A stretch of 64,000 bases of DNA from Seriola aureovittata (GCF_021018895.1 NC_079384.1:22482640-22546639); one strand, 5' to 3'; shown: positions 54,987-64,000, counted from the stretch's first letter. Translations and numbers: made by a program. The notes: generated from the sequence alone by a model not told the origin.

Positions 54987-55949
54987 CGGTAGGTTATGTC
55001 CTCCCTGCCACTGGGGGTTGCTGTGTAATCCCAGCTCCTTCCTGTTCCACACCTGCAGCAAGTCCTCTAATTTGCAGCACATAAAGACAGGTGGTAGCAC
55101 TAACAATTCAGATCTTCTTGCTGCTGTCCCTGGTTTGGTGCCATTGCATTCGGTGGAACCAACAAACGGTGTCTGTTCCCCCAGGTTTGCCACATCATAT
55201 GCATTGATTGGATAATATACAGCCAAGGTAATTGTATTTATCAATTGTAAGTTTCTGTAAATGTACTGAAGACAAGAATAACCTGTGTTTTGTCTCAGCA
55301 GGTGATTGCCACTGCTGCTTTGTTCTGTTGAAACTCACTTGAATATTTAATTTCTTTTATTGAGTTTTAAATACTAGGTTTTCCTCAGTGATTTTAGTCT
55401 ATTTATGTTTTTTTAGTATATTTGTAAATTGTTTTATATTTTGGTCTAGTGGTGGGGCTCATTTTTATATCATGATTGTTTTAAAATTTTGATTCATACA
55501 GAAGTGGTTTAGCACTAACTTTTAAAAGGTGGCCTTGTGTTATTTTCTTGTGTGCTTTTATATTTTATCGTGATTTGTTTATTGTGTTCTAATTTAATGC
55601 CCACCTAATAGTGTGACCCCTTTTGTATGTTTTAGTTCTTTTCTTAATTCAGTTTTTTTTTTTTAACTATTCTAAAATCACTGAAACCTAGATATTGACC
55701 AAATCTTCAGTTTGATGTTGTTGTATTTTATTGCCATTGTATTAAGCATTGCATCGCTGAAAGAAATTAAATGTAAAAGAAAACTCTTTCTTCTCAAAAC
55801 TATGTCCCTGTTAAATTCTTGTGAAACTTACTTGTGCAGTCAAAGTAGAGTTTAATAATACTGTGTATTCCCTGGGTGGAACTCCCAGGGTGGCGTTGTC
55901 GGGTTTATGTTTAATTTAGCTCTAAGACCTGATCAGGTTACATTTATTT
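54987..55949. other. Intron-like AT-rich DNA of copy B
   Basis: About 960 bp without a supportable exon. The frame 55018-55215 (S-N-S-D-L-L-A-A-V-P-G-L-V-P-L) has no homologue that I recognise. The rest is AT-rich with several AATAAA-like runs (for example near 55767). Confidence 0.4.
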
Positions 55950-56983
55950 AAGATACACTTGCCCAGATTGGTGGCTCCGGACCCCCTCCCTCAGCTTCTG
56001 CCTCCTCCTGCTCTCTAGATGACTCCTCATCTGGTTGCTCATTTGATACGGACATACTGTCTTCTCCTGAGTCCACTTCCTCAAGATCTTCTGCATGGCC
56101 TGTGGTCTTCCATGTGCCCAGGTTCTCGTATGATACTGAGCTACAGCTGAACAGGGCAAACACTGCTTTCAAAGAAACTGGAGCTTTGTTGAATCCTGAT
56201 GCAAAACTAAAATCTGCCGTTCTTAATGGCTTAGCTGAAACGATCATCCAGTACAAAGTGTACCTCTCTGACTCAGATTTTGAGGATGTAGCAGAAGCTC
56301 TTGTATCAAAACATCCATGTTTGAAAGAGCTAGGTTCAGTCACTGGATACGGTGGATGGAAGGCAAGCTTGAAATATAAACTTGGTAACTACAGAACAAA
56401 GCTCAAGGGGCTTGGGTGCCCAGAAGTTACAGTGAATACCCTAAAAAACAAACCTGATGGCAAATGCAGTCCTGCCTATGGTGTGAAGAAGCCGAAAAAA
56501 GCCGAGGTGAATTACTGCCCTGCCTATCCAGCTGGTGAAACAGCAGAGTGTTACGGCTGGCTCAAACACCGAACATAATAATGGACATCACACCAGTAGG
56601 AAGGTACTGCATATGAATGTATTACAGTAACTTAAGGACAATGCAGGAATAAATGGAGACCAGATACCTAGCACCAAAAAGGTGCTGCTGCAGCAGGAGG
56701 GAGAGAGAGAGCTGAACAAAGAGGACCTGCCTATATAGACTCAGCCCACTAATCAGCACAGGTGTCTGCCAAACAGATGATCAACCTAAAAGGATCAACA
56801 TGAAAAGCCAAAATAAAACAGGATGTAACAAGAGACACTAGAAAAGATAAGAGTGGCCCTCCTGTCAGAAGTTCAGAAAAGGAATAATGACGACAAGGTG
56901 GTGACGATGATGGACAAGACCTTTGCACAAAGAAGGCAAGAGGTAGTTGGAGAGGCACCCATGATAGCCGATTTCAGACCAAG
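55950..56983 (+). pseudogene. Copy B: central SAMD3-like exon, split by an LTR
   Basis: Reads D-T-L-A-Q-I-G-G-S-G, a Ser-rich acidic stretch (S-L-D-D-S-S-S-G), then W-P-V-V-F-H-V-P-R-F-S-Y-D-T-E-L, K-L-K-S-A-V-L-N-G-L-A-E-T-I, V-T-G-Y-G-G-W-K-A-S-L-K-Y-K-L-G-N-Y-R-T-K-L and E-V-N-Y-C-P-A-Y-P-A-G-E-T-A-E. The exon is broken at 56548 by a 282-bp LTR and resumes at 56831 as T-L-E-K-I-R-V-A-L-L-S-E-V ... F-A-Q-R-R-Q-E-V-V-G to a GTGAGT donor at about 56984. Removing the LTR and one AGAG restores the frame with no stop. From memory this is the conserved region of fish SAMD3-like multicopy proteins; its biochemical role is unknown. Confidence 0.65.
56549..56830 (-). mobile_element. 282-bp solo LTR in a copy B exon
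   Basis: Termini TGTTACGG and TGTAACA, perfect 4-bp duplication AGAG at 56545-56548 and 56831-56834. The minus strand has a CTATATAGGC TATA-type box (about 56730), so the LTR faces minus. The insertion lies in codons for T-A-E and breaks an otherwise open exon. Confidence 0.9.
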
Positions 56984-56999
56984 TGAGTGAATAAGTGAA

Positions 57000-57112
57000 T
57001 GAATCTCTCTGTCTGTCTTTCTATCTCTCTCTGTCTCTCTCTGTTTCTCTCTCTCTCTGTCTCTCTCACTCACGCACTCACTCACACTCACTCACTCACT
57101 CACTCACTCACT
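57000..57112 (+). repeat. CT/CTCA microsatellite
   Basis: An imperfect CTCTCTGT tract to about 57067, then ACTC repeats to 57112, lying in the copy B intron right after the splice donor. Confidence 0.9.
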
Positions 57113-57157
57113 CGAACTGGAGTCTTGTGTACCTTTTTGTTTTTTTTTTAATTGTAG

Positions 57158-57313
57158 GTGAGTGCAGAATTCAAGAGAATCACAGCAATGCATTTGCAGT
57201 CAAAGTTCTTCTCTGAGCTGGATGCTCACTCTGCAAACCTGATTAGGGCGTATGCCAAGAAAGGTGGTGTTCAAGGAACAACGATCAAGAGCATCATGGT
57301 ACCCATAACATAG
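57158..57313 (+). CDS. Copy B: SAMD3-like exon
   Basis: Acceptor TTTAATTGTAG. It reads V-S-A-E-F-K-R-I-T-A-M-H-L-Q-S-K-F-F-S-E-L-D-A-H-S and Y-A-K-K-G-G-V-Q-G-T-T-I-K-S-I-M-V-P-I-T, followed by a TAG overlapping a GGTATG donor. The homologous exon of copy C is at 31565-31690 (minus). The frame is open to the donor. It pairs with the next two exons to form the C-terminal half of the copy B product. Confidence 0.6.
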   Translation: MSAEFKRITAMHLQSKFFSELDAHSANLIRAYAKKGGVQGTTIKSIMVPIT

Positions 57314-57668
57314 GTATGATAACAATGGAAAAAAACTGTTCAACCTGTACTGCTGTCATATTTCATGTATACTTTATAGATTTAATAGAATGTGGATAAA
57401 TTTACATAATGAAAGGTATGTGCTTGCTTCAGTTTGAAATTGCACACATTATATATGGAAAAAGCCAGACTATCCCAAAAGGGTTCACAATTTTTCAAGA
57501 ACCACTGTATACACTACTACTCTAGTGTCTAAATGCCTTTAATGTTGTGACTTCCTGTGAATGTAGTTAAAAGTTGTATAAGCTGTGTGAAACCCACTCT
57601 ACTGGTTGGTTGAGATGGTGTTCCTAATGTTGTTTTTTTTGGCATATTCTCTCTGATCTGCATACTTA

Positions 57669-57763
57669 GACGGACAGCATTGACGTTAAACGAGAATGTG
57701 TCCTCAAAGCTCTTTGTGTCTACATTAACGAAGATCCAGAGAAGCTGGTGAATGAATACATGG
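57669..57763 (+). CDS. Copy B: short SAMD3-like exon
   Basis: A 95-bp exon between GCATACTTAG and GTATCT. It reads D-S-I-D-V-K-R-E-C-V-L-K-A-L-C-V-Y-I-N-E-D-P-E-K-L-V-N-E-Y-M. Homologous exons are at 24957-25051 (copy A) and 31253-31350 (copy C, minus). The frame is intact. Confidence 0.65.
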
Positions 57764-58451
57764 TATCTAAATTTACTTTTGTTTACTAAAGTTTTGATCA
57801 GTTGGAATGAATGAGGTTTTTTTTTTCTAGGTCCCCATCAGCTGTGAAATTTGGAAAGATTAAGCTTTCAAAACCTCTTTGAAATCTACCTACTTGCCAA
57901 CTGCATTGCATTTGTGGACTTATAAATTGTTATTCTGTGCAGACATCAATTTGTAAGGCCAACTGGTAAATACACAAAGTTCTACCATTCGATTACGTTT
58001 CTTTTCAGTTTGTCTGGAGACTTGTACATGCTGTCAGTGTATTAAATCTATGAAATATTATACACAATGCATTTGGCATCATAAGTGGCCATTACAGTAC
58101 AATAACTGATCATTTAATTGTTATAAATTCAAAAATGTGAAGATGATGATAATGGATATTAAAAATTGTAATGCAGTCACAGATGCATGTTTATAGAGTA
58201 TTTGAGAACAGCTTTGAACACAGCTCAGCCAATCATAATCAAGAACCAAAACTATCAGTTTTATTAGATGGAATGACAACCACTTAGCTCATAACAGACA
58301 GGCTTCTTTAGTTTTTAAATCAGCTCAACATGGCTCAAATGGTCATAATTTGTTTTGATTGTGTGAATAAAGGTAATACTTTAAAAAAAAAAAAGGGATC
58401 TAATACACATCAATGAAAAGTCATTGTCCTTTGTAAATTATTTTGTCACAG
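57764..58451. other. Copy B intron
   Basis: Non-coding AT-rich DNA between two SAMD3-like exons. It ends in the acceptor TTTGTCACAG at 58451 and contains an A-run at about 58382-58394. Confidence 0.5.
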
Positions 58452-58766
58452 GCGAATGACGAAAGCATTCGGATGGCCATGGCAGAGACAGACTTTGGAA
58501 TCTTTGTTATTCGACATGAAGGAACAGAGTCCAGTGATGACCCTGAGGCTGTTGGAATCATTGTGGAAGGGGTGGAGGTACTGGATGAGTTGGGAAATGT
58601 ACCTTTTGCTGTGGCGATGTTGCTTGCTCTTGTGTATGCTCTAAACCTGAGCTACCCTCCAGAACTAAAATACACCTTCAAAGCTTTGCAGAAGATCATT
58701 ATGGAACTAGATGGAAACAGGCTATCCAGAAAAGTACAAGTTCTCAAAACATTGCTTTGCCGTTAG
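58452..58766 (+). CDS. Copy B: SAMD3-like terminal exon
   Basis: Open from the acceptor to TAG at 58764-58766. It reads A-N-D-E-S-I-R-M-A-M-A-E-T-D-F-G-I-F-V-I-R-H-E-G, A-V-G-I-I-V-E-G-V-E-V-L-D-E-L, A-L-V-Y-A-L-N-L-S-Y-P and F-K-A-L-Q-K-I-I-M-E-L-D-G. It matches the copy A terminal exon 25298-25624 in order and hydrophobic pattern. No stop or shift. Together with the two exons upstream it leaves the C-terminal third of copy B intact, while everything 5' of it is wrecked. Confidence 0.65.
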   Translation, partial: ANDESIRMAMAETDFGIFVIRHEGTESSDDPEAVGIIVEGVEVLDELGNVPFAVAMLLALVYALNLSYPPELKYTFKALQKIIMELDGNRLSRKVQVLKTLLCR

Positions 58767-59619
58767 TCAACTAATTGAGAATCATTGCCACTGCAGTTGA
58801 CTGAGAGAGGTTTTGGGGCTCCACTGACAGTCCCTGACACTGATTCTTAACTTTATTATATTTTTCTTGATTTCTATCCTTAAAAATGACTGCCCACTGC
58901 CCACATACCCTACCTGTGGTATGAACATGTTTTTTTTTGTTCACCTCTGTGTTTCTGAGTTCACCAGCACAAATGTTTCAGGGGAATGTGAAATGTTTAA
59001 AGGGGAATGGGACTGCGGATTTAGGGTCCTATTTTCCAGCAGCATCTTGAAGTTCAGATAATCTTTGACTGTTTTTTAAATGGATTGACTAAACACTGTT
59101 TCTCTTATTTTTAACAGTTTGTCAGAAAATTGAGAAACTGTATTTTTGTGTTGTTGCAAGCAACTGAATATGTAAAACATTGTTGCACGATTACTGCCTA
59201 TTTTGAGAAACACAATTTTATGGCAACATCTCCCTTTTTATGTTTCTACCATTGACACTAAGCAGGTTGTAGACTTTGTTGCGACTAGTTTCAGTTAATG
59301 TTCACCGTAAACAGTTTAAATGTATTTTGCAAATGTTTAAGGGGAAAGTGAAATGTGGAATGTGACTGCAAAGACGGAATCCAATTTCAAACAGTATCTT
59401 AGAGTTCAGTTTATTTTACACTCATTTTATAGACTGCTTTTTAAAGGTTAACGTACTAGGTACTGTGATTCATTTTCTTGGCAGTTTCAAAAATAAGGGG
59501 AAGCAGTGTGCTGTATTTTATCAGTTTGTCAGGCGGAAAAAAAGGAAAGCATTTTTGTGTTGTTGCAAGCATGCTTGTTTAAAATATTGTTGCACTAGTA
59601 TTTTGAGATATGCAATTTT

Positions 59620-60341
59620 AAAGGAATAGTTCACTTTCGATGAAAATTCAGTCATCTACTCACCCGCCTACTCATCAGAAATCTGTGTATTTTCTCCTCA
59701 AAACACAGCTGGAGAACCACGGGTAAAAAGTTTCCAGTATTTTTCCCCAACAATGGCCGTCTACGGAGACCAGACACAAAACTTGATAAAAGTACCCCAA
59801 AACACACTTTAAGAATACTCTCATAACACTCGTGTACCTCTTTTAATATGTCTGGAAGCCCAGGATGCTGTTTTAAGCTGAAATCTGGTATTTCCTCCAT
59901 ATTTAGAGGCTGAATATTGACTGTAGCTTGAAAGCTGTAATCGCATTTCACGCGTGTGCACGTTTGAATGACGCACTCTGAACTACGCTACATGACAAGA
60001 GCTCACGCACGCGCAGGGGAGGCTAATGCATGCTATCAAACTAGCGTCAATATTCAGCCTGTAAATATGGAGGACACAGTCTTTAACTTAAAATGGCATC
60101 CAGCCGCTTCCAGACATATTAAGGCAGGTACACAAGCGTCATTATGGAGGATTTTGGGTTGGATTTTTATCAGGTTTTGTGTCTGGTCTCTGTAGGTGGC
60201 CGTTATTGGGAAAAATACTGGAAAGTTTCTCCCTGTGTTTCTCCACATGTTTTGAGGAGGGAAAAAAATGCAATGGATTTCTCATCAGCATGAGGGTGAG
60301 TAGATGACTGAATTTTCATCGAAAGTGAACTTTTCCTTTAG
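59620..60341. mobile_element. 722-bp MITE with long inverted termini
   Basis: The left end AAAGGAATAGTTCACTTTCG continues for about 48 bp (to CTACTCACCC) and is mirrored at the right end (GGGTGAGTAGATGACTG ... CCTTT). AATTT flanks both sides. The interior contains two facing copies of a block around TTCAGCCT / AGGCTGAATATTGAC, so the element is largely palindromic. No transposase. Superfamily unassigned. Confidence 0.75.
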
Positions 60342-61436
60342 GAATTTCCCATTTGTCTCATGTTTCTAACTCTTGGAAGTTTTTTTTTTTTAAAAAAAAG
60401 GCAGGGTGCTTTATTTTTAGTTTCAAATTGTGACGAACTGCATTTTTCATTTGTTTGCAAGCAGCTGCTGTCAGGGTTAGTGGTAAGTAGGACCCAAATG
60501 CAGCCAAAACTTGGGGGACGGTGCAGACAGGTTTATTAACCACAGATATGAACAGATCGAGGATTAAACAGACATGAATAGATCGGGGACATACCGGGAG
60601 AACAACAGCACGTGAACAACCCCAGAACAAAGACTATAGAGACATAGGAGGCAAGGTGATTGCACACAGGTGAAACACATCAGGGCGGGGCAGACAATCA
60701 CTACACAGAAACAAGACCACGACAAGAAGCAAAAACACTAAGACACAAGGAACCAAATTACTAAATAAAACAAGAAGTGCAAAAAGTCCAAAATAAAACT
60801 AACAAAGAGTGTCTGCCATTACAAACCATGACAGAACCCCCCCCCCCTTAAGGGTCGGATTCCAGACGACCCTAAAACAGAACACTAACTCGGGCGGGAG
60901 GTGCCCCGATGCTCAGGGGCAACACATGGCAACTCAGGGGGATGGCTCGGAGGCCTTATGGACAGGCTGGGCAGTTCAGTGGGGCGACCCGGAGGTCGGG
61001 CAAACGGACGGAGCCGTTCTGGAGGCCGCCGGCAAAGACGGGGTCTCTCCGCAGGTCGAGTCCGGAGGATGCCGTCACCCCTCTGGAGGGCAAACAGGAG
61101 GACGGCGGCGAAGACGTGGTCTCTCCGGAGGTCAAGCCAGAGGATGGCGTCGCCCCTCTGGAGGGTGACCAGAGGCCAACCTGGTACCAGGGGAAGTAGT
61201 CAGCTGGACCACCATCAGGACATGAGGAACAGAGATCGGCCGGACAACAGGAGGCGGCACAGAGTCAGGGGCCATCGGAGGCGGCAAAGAGTCAGGGACC
61301 ACCAGAGGCGGCACAGCGTCAGGGGCCAAGTCAATGACACCAAGTTCCATGTGGGCTGAGTCAGGCCAAGATTCAAGGGGGGTGGTGCCCTGGCAGGAAC
61401 CACGAGCAGGGGTGACATCATGATTGGAGCCAGGAG

Positions 61437-61520
61437 AGGTGGTGACGTCACATCAGGAACCAAGAGAAGCGGTGACGTCACATCAGGAACCAGGAGAGGT
61501 GGTGACGTCACACCAGTAGC
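61437..61520. repeat. 30-bp repeat carrying TGACGTCA
   Basis: Nearly three units of GGTGACGTCACATCAGGAAC plus ten bases, placing the palindrome TGACGTCA (cAMP-response-element consensus) at 61443-61450, 61473-61480 and 61503-61510, exactly 30 bp apart. Confidence 0.85.
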
Positions 61521-62000
61521 TGTCGTCAACACTGCTGGAGAACACGAAGCAGTGGCTGTAGACACCACAAGAAAGATGGGAACAGTCATCGCCGCCGCCA
61601 GGGAACACGGAGCAGCTGCCGGCAAAACCACAGGAGAGACAGGAGTAGTCGTTGATGCCGCTGGAGAACATGGAGCAGCAGCCGCCAACACCACAGGAAA
61701 GTCAGGAGTAGTCACTGACGCCGCTGGAGAACATGGAGCAGCGGCCGCCGACACCACAGGAGGGATAGGAATCGGCCGAACTGCAGACAGGAAACGAGGA
61801 GCAGGGATCGGCCAGACCACTGACTTGGAACCAGAGTCTGGAGCCAGCTGGACCGCCGATAGGACAGGATTCGGCTGGACCGCCGATAGGGACGAGGAGC
61901 AGGGATCGGCCAGACCACTGACCGGGAACCAGAGTCTGGAGTCAGCTGGACCGGCGACAGGACAGGAGGAGCAGGGGAGACTTTGTCCAGCCCACCCAAT

Positions 62001-62555
62001 TCAGGAGCTTGGGAGGAATCGACCGGGACCCCCGACGCTCAGACAGCTGATGCGCCGGCCGGGATGTTCGACCAAAGAGGTGGGGCAGGAGCCGACGAAA
62101 CGCCAACTGGAAACCCCCGACGCTGGAACAGCTGATGCGTCAGCCAGGGTAGTCGGCAAGGGCTCCTTCCCACAGGGGAGTAGAGGTTCTGGACACCGAG
62201 GTAGCTGGGGCTTGGGCTGGAAGCGGGTGACCTTGGACTTTGGCTGGGGCTGGAAGCGAGGAACCTGAGGCTGGGGCCGAGGCAGAGCCTCCCCATGGCG
62301 GTGGGAGCCATGATTACCTCGTCTTCTGTGGCCTCCAAGAAATCCCCTGAAGATAGCCAGGTGAGTTCCCCAGAAAGAGGACTCATCAGGGTCCTCCAGG
62401 TCAGAGTCCTCCAGGTCCGAGTCCTCCAGGTCCGAGTCAGAGAAGGGGTCAGCCAGCGTGCAAAGGGGCCTGGAAACCGACAATGGTGCTGGCTGGGAGG
62501 ATCGACGACGCACCCCCAAGAAAGCCATGAAGCTAGCGTAGACTGCTGGGTCCAT
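62001..62555 (-). CDS. Putative gag-like ORF of the LTR element
   Basis: From ATG 62555 (M-D-P-A-V-Y-A-S-F-M-A-F-L-G-V) the frame is open for 184 residues. It contains an 18-bp tandem repeat encoding D-S-D-L-E-D (about 62395-62450) and a Pro/Arg/Gln-rich tail. The position just inside the right LTR and the M-D-P-A start suit a gag leader, but no knuckle or matrix motif is visible. Minus-strand Pro/Ala/Ser-rich frames continue toward 61215 after shifts. The overlapping plus-strand frame (61420-62268) is probably a shadow of the repeats. Confidence 0.4.
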   Translation of the reverse strand: MDPAVYASFMAFLGVRRRSSQPAPLSVSRPLCTLADPFSDSDLEDSDLEDSDLEDPDESSFWGTHLAIFRGFLGGHRRRGNHGSHRHGEALPRPQPQVPRFQPQPKSKVTRFQPKPQLPRCPEPLLPCGKEPLPTTLADASAVPASGVSSWRFVGSCPTSLVEHPGRRISCLSVGGPGRFLPSS

Positions 62556-62896
62556 TCTGGTCGGTGCACACAGGTGAAACACATCAGGGCGGGGCAGACA
62601 ATCACTACACAGAAACAAGACCACGACAAGAAGCAAAAACACTGAAACACAAGGAACCAAATTACTAAATAAAACAGGAAGTGCAAAAAGGCCAAAATAA
62701 AACTAACAAAGAGTGTCTGCCATTACAAACCATGACAAGCTGCCAGTGTAAAGCATTATTGTCTAATTTGGAAAATACAATTTTATGGCAATATCTCTGG
62801 TTTGTCTTATGTTTCTACCCTACACCAGTCCAACCTGTAGACTTTGTTGAAACGTAGTTTCACTTACTGTCCACTGTAAATATTTTAACATGGTTA

Positions 62897-63286
62897 CACT
62901 CAAATTGTATTCTTTGACCGAACTTAAGTAAATCATGGAAAGTATTTCCATGTGATTAAATGGCTTTCTTTCAGCATAATGCAAATTTGTTGAGCCAACA
63001 TAATTTACTTGGGTTGGATCAACTTAATCTACTAGTGTAATTCTACTAATGTAAAATTAGTGGATCCAACACTATTAAATTTAGTCAGCCCCAACCCTAG
63101 TAAATAAGTTAAATCAACCCTAATGAATTACACTGACTTAACCCAAGTAAATTAAGTTGGACCTACCCAAGTGCATCAAGTTGGACCAACAAAATTGCTT
63201 AATGCTGGAAGAAAGCCATTCAATAATGTGGAAATACTTTCCATCATTTAATTAAGTTCATTCAAAGAGTTATTTTTTTTTGAGTG
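62897..63286. mobile_element. 390-bp TA-flanked MITE
   Basis: The inverted ends CACTCAAA and TTTGAGTG are flanked by TA at 62895-62896 and 63287-63288. The inversion extends about 100 bp (GGAAAGTATTTCC and GGCTTTCTT..CAGCAT blocks mirrored). The middle holds several AAGTTGGATC / GGTTGGATCA short repeats in both orientations. Tc1/mariner-type by TA target; no coding capacity. Confidence 0.85.
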
Positions 63287-63324
63287 TATGCAATAGTTTA
63301 ATCCCAAAGTTCTATCCCATAGAA

Positions 63325-64000
63325 CATATGTGTCAAACTCAAGGCCCGCGGGCCAAATGTGGCCCGCCATGTCATTTTATGTGGCCTGCGAGAGCTGGCC
63401 ACATAGTCTGATTATCTTATAATAAATAAATCAAAAGGGTGCATTGACCATACACTACATTTCCCATAATGCGTGCCGATCATGTTACCCGTGAAGTGAC
63501 GGCATCCCGCAACTAGATTGCAGTGTTTCCACATCACTGCCATTTTCCGAATTAAGAAATAAAAAATGTCCAGGAAGAGAAAAATTGATGCAGATGGAAG
63601 GCTGTTGCAAGAAAGACGGGAAGGCAAATATATGTTTGTGCTTCAAGGAGAAAAACCGGTATGTCTTTTGTGTTATGAGGCAAAGAGTACAATCTACCTC
63701 GGCATTTTGACACCAAACACGGAGCTAAGTATGCAAAAGTGAGCCTTTAAGAAAAACAACAAATGGTGCAAGAATTAAAAGGCAAATTGCGATCGCAGCA
63801 GGATGTGTTCAAGAGAGCCACAACCAAATGCAGCAGCGAAAGCTAGCTTTATTGTGGCTGAAGAAATTGCCCGCGCTGCAAAGTCTTTTTCAGAGGGTGC
63901 ATTTTTGAAGCAGTGCATGCTGAAGTTCTGTGAGCAGGTGTGCATTCATACTGCCTCAAAGTTACATCTGGCCCTTTGAGGGCAACCATTATGCTGATGT
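63325..64000 (+). mobile_element. hAT (Charlie-like) transposon, 5' part
   Basis: A terminus-like CATATGTGTCAAACTCAAGG followed by GCCCGCGGGCC, typical of Charlie-group hAT ends, lies 240 bp upstream of a BED-finger frame. The element runs off the right edge, so its 3' end and 8-bp duplication cannot be checked. Confidence 0.65.
63566..63978 (+). pseudogene. hAT transposase, N-terminal part
   Basis: From ATG 63566: M-S-R-K-R-K-I-D-A-D-G-R, Y-M-F-V-L-Q-G-E-K-P-V-C-L-L-C-Y-E-A. A shift near 63688 gives Y-N-L-P-R-H-F-D-T-K-H-G-A-K-Y, completing a BED finger (C-x2-C, H-x4-H). After a stop it continues E-I-A-R-A-A-K-S-F-S-E-G-A-F-L-K-Q-C-M-L-K, the helix that follows the finger in GTF2IRD2/ZBED-like hAT proteins, and ends at TGA 63976-63978. 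The transposase would bind element ends through the finger. The catalytic RNase H-fold would lie beyond the window. Frameshift and stops make it inactive. Confidence 0.7.

Larger units (their letters stand above)
60469..62737 (-). mobile_element. Non-autonomous LTR retrotransposon, minus
   Basis: Starts TGTCAGGG and ends CATGACA, with a perfect 6-bp duplication AGCTGC at 60463-60468 and 62738-62743. The left LTR is 60469-60833; the right one keeps only ~173 bp (62565-62737). Next to the left LTR the minus strand reads TTAAGGGGGGGGGTTC, a polypurine tract, fixing the orientation as minus. The interior is GC-rich with several in-frame tandem repeats and no RT or integrase. The LTR matches the solo LTR at 23682-24027. 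Confidence 0.85.
58767..62896 (+). repeat. Tandem 3'-UTR-like units of copy B
   Basis: Degenerate ~350-bp units follow the terminal exon. Landmarks are AAATGTTTAA..GGGGAA, TTTTTGTGTTGTTGCAAGCA, ACAATTTTATGGCAA and TTGTAGACTTTGTTG. Unit 1 is about 58965-59325. Unit 2 starts near 59330 and is broken by the MITE at 59620-60341. Unit 3 starts near 60390, is broken by the LTR element at 60469-62737, and resumes to about 62890. Confidence 0.65.

Noticed and set aside
61420..62268. 282-aa plus-strand open frame
   Set aside because: It opposes the LTR element orientation fixed by the polypurine tract and is kept open by repeat units that are multiples of three.

Overview
The window looks like a teleost fish chromosome segment. 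It is AT-rich, has spliceosomal introns and CA/GT and AT microsatellites, and carries vertebrate-type repeats: L1-type, Rex1-type and R2-group LINEs, Bel/Pao and other LTR elements, a tRNA-derived SINE, TA- and TTAA-flanked DNA transposons, and a hAT. I recognise no single-copy host gene with confidence. No rRNA, genuine tRNA gene or CRISPR array was seen. Almost every reading frame belongs to a transposable element or to one multicopy transposase-derived gene family that other elements have broken up.

Layout. 1-2.4 kb: relic of an L1-type LINE, hit by an LTR fragment and a TA-flanked MITE. 4.27-5.30 kb: DNA element whose long inverted termini each fold into a hairpin. 5.64-7.32 kb: TTAA-flanked DNA transposon with two exons of a P2X7-C-terminus-like zinc domain. 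7.87-8.46 kb: solo LTR. 10.6-13.4 kb: broken, intron-bearing gypsy-type integrase gene followed by an Ulp1-like protease, as in Ginger transposons. 15.2-25.6 kb: copy A of a zinc-finger / transposase-like / SAMD3-like gene, interrupted by an RT-less Bel/Pao element (17.1-20.6), a 1.54-kb solo LTR (20.7-22.2), a short solo LTR (23.7-24.0) and a purine-rich MITE (24.3-24.7). 25.9-27.0 kb: 3' end of an LINE with a restriction-like endonuclease. 28.2-29.75 kb: second 1.53-kb solo LTR. 30.4-32.4 kb: minisatellite, transposon scraps, two minus-strand exons of a third SAMD3-like copy (C) and a BED finger. 32.55-38.7 kb: minus-strand Bel/Pao element lacking its RT core. 39-58.8 kb: copy B of the same gene family, dissected by an LTR (itself holding a near-full-length minus-strand L1), a Rex1 LINE, a full-length plus-strand L1 (itself holding a SINE) and a 282-bp solo LTR. 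58.9-63.3 kb: repeated 3'-UTR-like units invaded by a MITE and a non-autonomous LTR element, then another MITE. 63.3-64 kb: 5' end of a hAT transposon running off the window.

How it fits together. Copies A and B have the same order on the same strand (C2H2-like fingers, transposase-like region, then SAMD3-like C-terminal exons with a PB1-like exon in B). This suggests a mobile or tandemly expanded gene family used repeatedly as an insertion target. Exact target-site duplications (TSDs) let many insertions be bounded to the base and ordered by nesting. Family names come from motifs and remembered family architecture, not from a database search.
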